Shown one piece after another: positions 42,563-45,383 of a DNA stretch of 45,383 nt. Under the pieces are notes generated by a model, which saw only the letters and a program-made list of their open reading frames with translations, made no database searches and was not told the DNA's origin. Where the stretch lies: positions 1 through 45,383 of the forward strand of contig NZ_JALOBS010000037.1 in the NCBI RefSeq assembly GCF_023228165.1. Reading direction: 5' to 3'. Source of the DNA: Methylomonas sp. (GTDB lineage: Bacteria > Pseudomonadota > Gammaproteobacteria > Methylococcales > Methylomonadaceae). Made by a program: the position numbers and the translations under genes. Each line of letters begins with the position of its first letter. Position 1 is the stretch's first letter.

Positions 42563-44326
42563 ATGACAGACCCTTATCAATACTACCCCACGCCAGAAGC
42601 ACTGAGTCGTAAAGCTTGGGCGATGTTCAAGAACCAGCAATTCGTTCGGGTATTAGAGCCTTCAGCAGGCGAAGGACATTTGCTGCGTCCAGGACCATAC
42701 CAGTACGGTAAACGTTTGCCGATCGATTGCATTGAAATTGATATCCGCAAACACGCGGTTCTGCGCGATGAAGGCTTTGCGGTGGTGGGGATGGATTTTC
42801 TGCAGTTTCAAAGCGGCAGTGTCTATTCTCACATCATCATGAATCCCCCGTTTGCCGAAGGCGCCAAACATGTGTTGAAGGCTTGGGAGATATTGTTTGA
42901 CGGTGAAATCGTCGCCATTCTCAATGCCGAAACCGTGCGCAATCCGTTTTCGAAAGAACGCCAGCTGTTATTGCGTTTAATTGAGCAGCATGGCGAGGTC
43001 GAGTTTCTGCCAGAAATGTTCGCCGGCGAGGAAGCCGAACGCAAAACGCCGGTCGATGTGGCCCTGGTCTGGTTGAAAAAAACTTCGACGTTCGAACAGG
43101 ACATCCTCGGCAGTATTCTGGACGATTTGCGCCAGGATCGCCGGGAGGCCGACCATGTGGCGGGCGATTTTCAACTGCCCCATGAGTTGGCCTTGCCGAA
43201 TGCCTTCATCGATAACGCGGTGTTGATGTTCAATGCCGCGGTCGAAGCAGCGCGACAGGCCGTGGTCAGTGAAGCCCGTGCCAGCCGTTATCGGACCATG
43301 CTGGGCAAAACCCTCGGCGAACTGAGCGGTGGCGGTATCAGCAGTGAAGACGAGTCGTCTTCGGATGCGGTGAAGCGAACGCTGTTTAAACGCTATCACG
43401 ATCTGAAGAATCGGGCCTGGGCGAGCATCTTACGCTCGACACAGGTCACTTCGCGCTTGTCATCGGCGGCGCAGAAACGCTTGGAATCGGATTTCGAAAC
43501 GGTGAAGTCCTTGGAATTTACCGTGCCGAATATCTATGGCTTTCTGCAAGGCATCATCGATCAGCAAGGTGAAATTCAACTGAGCATGGTGTGCGATGTG
43601 TTCGATCTGATCACTCGCTATTACAGCGATAACGCGGTGTTTTACATGGGTTGGAAATCCAACGATAAACATCGCTCGTTGGGCATGCGGATCAAAACCA
43701 CTCGGTTCGTTCTGCCAGGGCACAAAGTCGAGTCCTATCACAATAGCCTGAACTGGGAGTCAGAACGTCTGTTAGCGGATTTCGACAAGGTGTTTGCCTT
43801 GCTCGATGGCAAGACCGAAGCGGACGTGAGTTTGGTGTCGGTGTTTCGACAGCATTTTCACGAACTTCGAGTTGGAAAACGGATTGGTGGCAGTTATTTT
43901 GACGTTCGCTATTATCCGGGCATCGGCACCATTCACTTTTTCCCGAAAAGCAAAACCTTGATCGATCGTATGAACCGTTGGGTTGGACGTCAGCGCCGCT
44001 GGTTACCGCCTGTAGATACTCAAGCCGGACAAGGTTTCTGGCAGCAGTTCGAACAGGCAGAGAACTTAGCTCGGGCGTTTCACACCGAAGTGAACAAGCA
44101 GTGTCCACGCAGTAGCCGGCATGTCCATTTCGATCCCTTTTGGGCGATCAAATACGGCGGTGAATCGGAACGGGAAAAAGGCCATCGCCTGTTAACCCAG
44201 GCGATGAGCACGGTACTTGCCAGCCGAGGCATCGATCCCGATGCGGTATTGGAAAACGAACAATCCAGCTTGCTGGAATGGACGGGCTCATTACCCTCTT
44301 CTACTGATCTGGCTTTGGCATCGTAA
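42563..44326 (+). CDS. DUF4942 protein with N6-methylase-like domain
   Basis: 587-aa protein. The N-terminal ~180 residues form a class I methyltransferase: motif I VLEPSAGEGHLL (about 31) and motif IV MNPPFAEG (about 93-100), as in adenine methylases. The C-terminal part (about 200-590) matches DUF4942, a family frequent on conjugative elements. It might methylate the element's own DNA to evade restriction; this is inference. The ATG at 42563 is set by GGAG. The downstream gap to radC holds leaders but no gene. Confidence 0.85.
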   Translation: MTDPYQYYPTPEALSRKAWAMFKNQQFVRVLEPSAGEGHLLRPGPYQYGKRLPIDCIEIDIRKHAVLRDEGFAVVGMDFLQFQSGSVYSHIIMNPPFAEGAKHVLKAWEILFDGEIVAILNAETVRNPFSKERQLLLRLIEQHGEVEFLPEMFAGEEAERKTPVDVALVWLKKTSTFEQDILGSILDDLRQDRREADHVAGDFQLPHELALPNAFIDNAVLMFNAAVEAARQAVVSEARASRYRTMLGKTLGELSGGGISSEDESSSDAVKRTLFKRYHDLKNRAWASILRSTQVTSRLSSAAQKRLESDFETVKSLEFTVPNIYGFLQGIIDQQGEIQLSMVCDVFDLITRYYSDNAVFYMGWKSNDKHRSLGMRIKTTRFVLPGHKVESYHNSLNWESERLLADFDKVFALLDGKTEADVSLVSVFRQHFHELRVGKRIGGSYFDVRYYPGIGTIHFFPKSKTLIDRMNRWVGRQRRWLPPVDTQAGQGFWQQFEQAENLARAFHTEVNKQCPRSSRHVHFDPFWAIKYGGESEREKGHRLLTQAMSTVLASRGIDPDAVLENEQSSLLEWTGSLPSSTDLALAS

Positions 44327-44379
44327 TCCGGTGTTAGATCGGGACTTAACTTAACCACTGGCCTAGCCAGTATTACCCG

Positions 44380-44443
44380 CCTCGAGGAGATGATCCGTTC
44401 TCCCCGTCGGGGTTGGACTGTGTCGTTTCCTCGGGGCTTTTTT
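44380..44443 (+). terminator. Terminator-like leader element without a clear gene
   Basis: CCTCGAGGA (44380-44388) pairs with TCCTCGGGG (44428-44436), the inner hairpin is CCCC-GTC-GGGG, then C and TTTTTT. A ribosome-binding-like CGAGGA follows but no ATG is placed after it (AACCCATT). It may be the DUF4942 terminator or an orphan leader. The 318-nt gap (44327-44644) holds this and the radC leader only. Confidence 0.55.
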
Positions 44444-44581
44444 ATTCGAGGAAACCCATTCCCAAACACCTGACGCAAGAGAGGCGTCAACTTAAGTTTT
44501 ATTAGCGAAGGATGCTTCAGCGGACGGCCAACGTTTGCGGGCATCGCTGACAACGCTTTGCACATTTTTGACAACCCTTCC

Positions 44582-44641
44582 GGAGAAAGTCCATCCCGGA
44601 AGGGGGCGGCTTTCTCCAAATTTTAAGATTACCGGAGAAAG
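44582..44641 (+). promoter_or_regulatory. Switch-like leader of radC
   Basis: GGAGAAAG occurs at 44582-44589 and again at 44634-44641, where it is the ribosome binding site of the next gene. Each lies in a 10-nt repeat CCGGAGAAAG. CTTTCTCC at 44610-44617 can pair with either copy. CCCGGAAGGG forms the inner hairpin of the first fold. This is the layout of a translation switch. Confidence 0.65.
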
Positions 44642-44644
44642 CCC

Positions 44645-45118
44645 ATGTTATACATTCGAGGAACCAATAATCGTTACCGTATCGCCGATGAACAGGATGT
44701 CATCTTGGAGGCCATTCAGATCTACAACCGCACGTTCAGTCGAGGCGAAGCCTTGACCAGTCCGGACAAGGCGAAGGACTGTATTAAATTGAAATTGGCG
44801 CCGTATGAGCACGAAGTATTTCTGTGTCTGTTCTTAGACAATCAACATCGGGTCATCGCTTGCGATGAATTATTCCGGGGTACGATTGATGGCGCTAGCG
44901 TGTATCCGCGCGAAGTGGTCAAAGCCTCGCTGCACTATAATGCGGCCGCGTTAATTATTGCGCATAACCACCCGTCCGGCATTAGTGACCCCAGTCAGGC
45001 CGATCGCGTGATTACAGCAAAACTTAAAGAAGCCTTGGCCTTGATTGACGTTCGCGTACTTGATCACTTCATCGTCGGCGAAACCGTGTATTCCTTTGCG
45101 GAGCATGGCTTGTTGTGA
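44645..45118 (+). CDS. radC: RadC-like JAB-domain protein
   Basis: 157-aa RadC/JAB family protein, about 70 aa shorter than chromosomal RadC because the N-terminal helix-hairpin-helix is absent. The metal site HNHPSG (about 107-112) with SDPSQAD downstream is intact, and the family Glu is in ACDELFRG. RadC paralogues are common on mobile elements; their activity is not firmly known, and JAMM motifs suggest deubiquitinase-like or nuclease-related action. Ribosome binding site CCGGAGAAAG lies 3 nt before the ATG, inside the switch-like leader. Confidence 0.9.
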   Translation: MLYIRGTNNRYRIADEQDVILEAIQIYNRTFSRGEALTSPDKAKDCIKLKLAPYEHEVFLCLFLDNQHRVIACDELFRGTIDGASVYPREVVKASLHYNAAALIIAHNHPSGISDPSQADRVITAKLKEALALIDVRVLDHFIVGETVYSFAEHGLL

Positions 45119-45251
45119 AAAGGTATTAGCGCCGAAACTATTCCTCGGTATCCAAGGCAAGCATATGTATGAACGAAGTTGAGCAATGGATTCGCCATTG
45201 GTAACCATGAGGCGGCATTGATGCGACTTCGTATAATGAAATAAAACCCAC

Positions 45252-45299
45252 GTCTCTCCAGGATCAGAAGCTAAACATTGCTCTGGTTTCTGGGGAGAC
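45252..45299 (+). other. Long imperfect hairpin near window end
   Basis: GTCTCTCCAG (45252-45261) pairs with CTGGGGAGAC (45290-45299), with one wobble. An inner imperfect CAGAAGC/GCTCTG stem lies between. No T-run follows, so it may be an RNA structure or the start of the next leader. No gene is seen in 45119-45383. Confidence 0.4.
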
Positions 45300-45383
45300 T
45301 AACTCGATTAACGGTCGGTCGTCATTTAGCTCAATCGACCTATTTTTGCCACTTGCGATTCTCCAAAGATACCAGTCTTTCGA

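Noticed and set aside
1..45383. CRISPR array, tRNA or rRNA
   Set aside because: No regularly spaced direct repeats or recognisable RNA gene sequences were seen on either strand.

Overview
The window looks like part of a large conjugative element, either an integrative conjugative element or a plasmid, from a gammaproteobacterium. The backbone order traN, accessory region, ssb, bet, exo, MoxR-type ATPase, DUF3150, VWA protein, DUF4942 protein and RadC/JAB protein is the order known from the SXT/R391 and IncA/C families. Base composition is about 50-55% GC. A methanotroph-like (Methylococcales) host is a guess from general sequence style, not something I could test. No rRNA, tRNA or CRISPR array is visible.

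Layout. (1) Positions 1-6071: a recombinase module of three consecutive large tyrosine recombinases plus a small coiled-coil protein, translationally coupled and bounded by a 12-bp inverted repeat (22-33 and 6060-6071). It resembles Tn554-type tnpA/tnpB/tnpC and the gamma-mobile-trio modules and lies directly upstream of traN. (2) 6172-8949: traN, the mating-pair stabilisation protein. (3) 8966-9487, minus strand: an HU protein and a small conserved-looking protein. (4) 9605-29774, minus strand: one tightly packed nine-gene defence operon. In transcription order it is C5-cytosine methylase, Vsr nickase, DrmD, DrmMI, a reverse transcriptase-nitrilase fusion, an AlbA/Schlafen-type ATP-binding protein, DrmA, DrmB and DrmC. 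This is a class 1-like DISARM system with a DRT1 (UG1)-type reverse transcriptase and an AlbA protein inside the operon. (5) 30032-30700, minus: a DUF1845/AcaB-like protein, then a divergent regulatory region. (6) 31120-45118: ssb, bet, exo and the MoxR/WGR/DUF3150/VWA group, then several small unknown proteins, a DUF4942 methylase and a RadC-like JAB protein.

Working together: the recombinases probably move the first module. TraN serves conjugation. The DISARM-type operon probably protects the host and element from phage or incoming DNA. SSB, Bet and Exo form a single-strand annealing recombination system that can diversify such elements.

Most unusual features. (a) The RT-nitrilase and AlbA genes are built into the DISARM operon with ATGA overlaps. 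(b) A related structured leader, made of alternating C-run and G-run tracts, precedes every one of the 12 translation-start units from ssb to radC. Some look like terminators placed right before the ribosome binding site, and the radC one has a duplicated anti-sequester/Shine-Dalgarno sequence. (c) A separate four-hairpin element occurs three times with compensatory changes. (d) Three unrelated proteins end in the same Asp-aromatic-Trp-Phe tail, while the SSB lacks the usual SSB tip. (e) DrmMI shows an abrupt drop in GC in its specificity half. (f) One small gene is split by an in-frame TAA.
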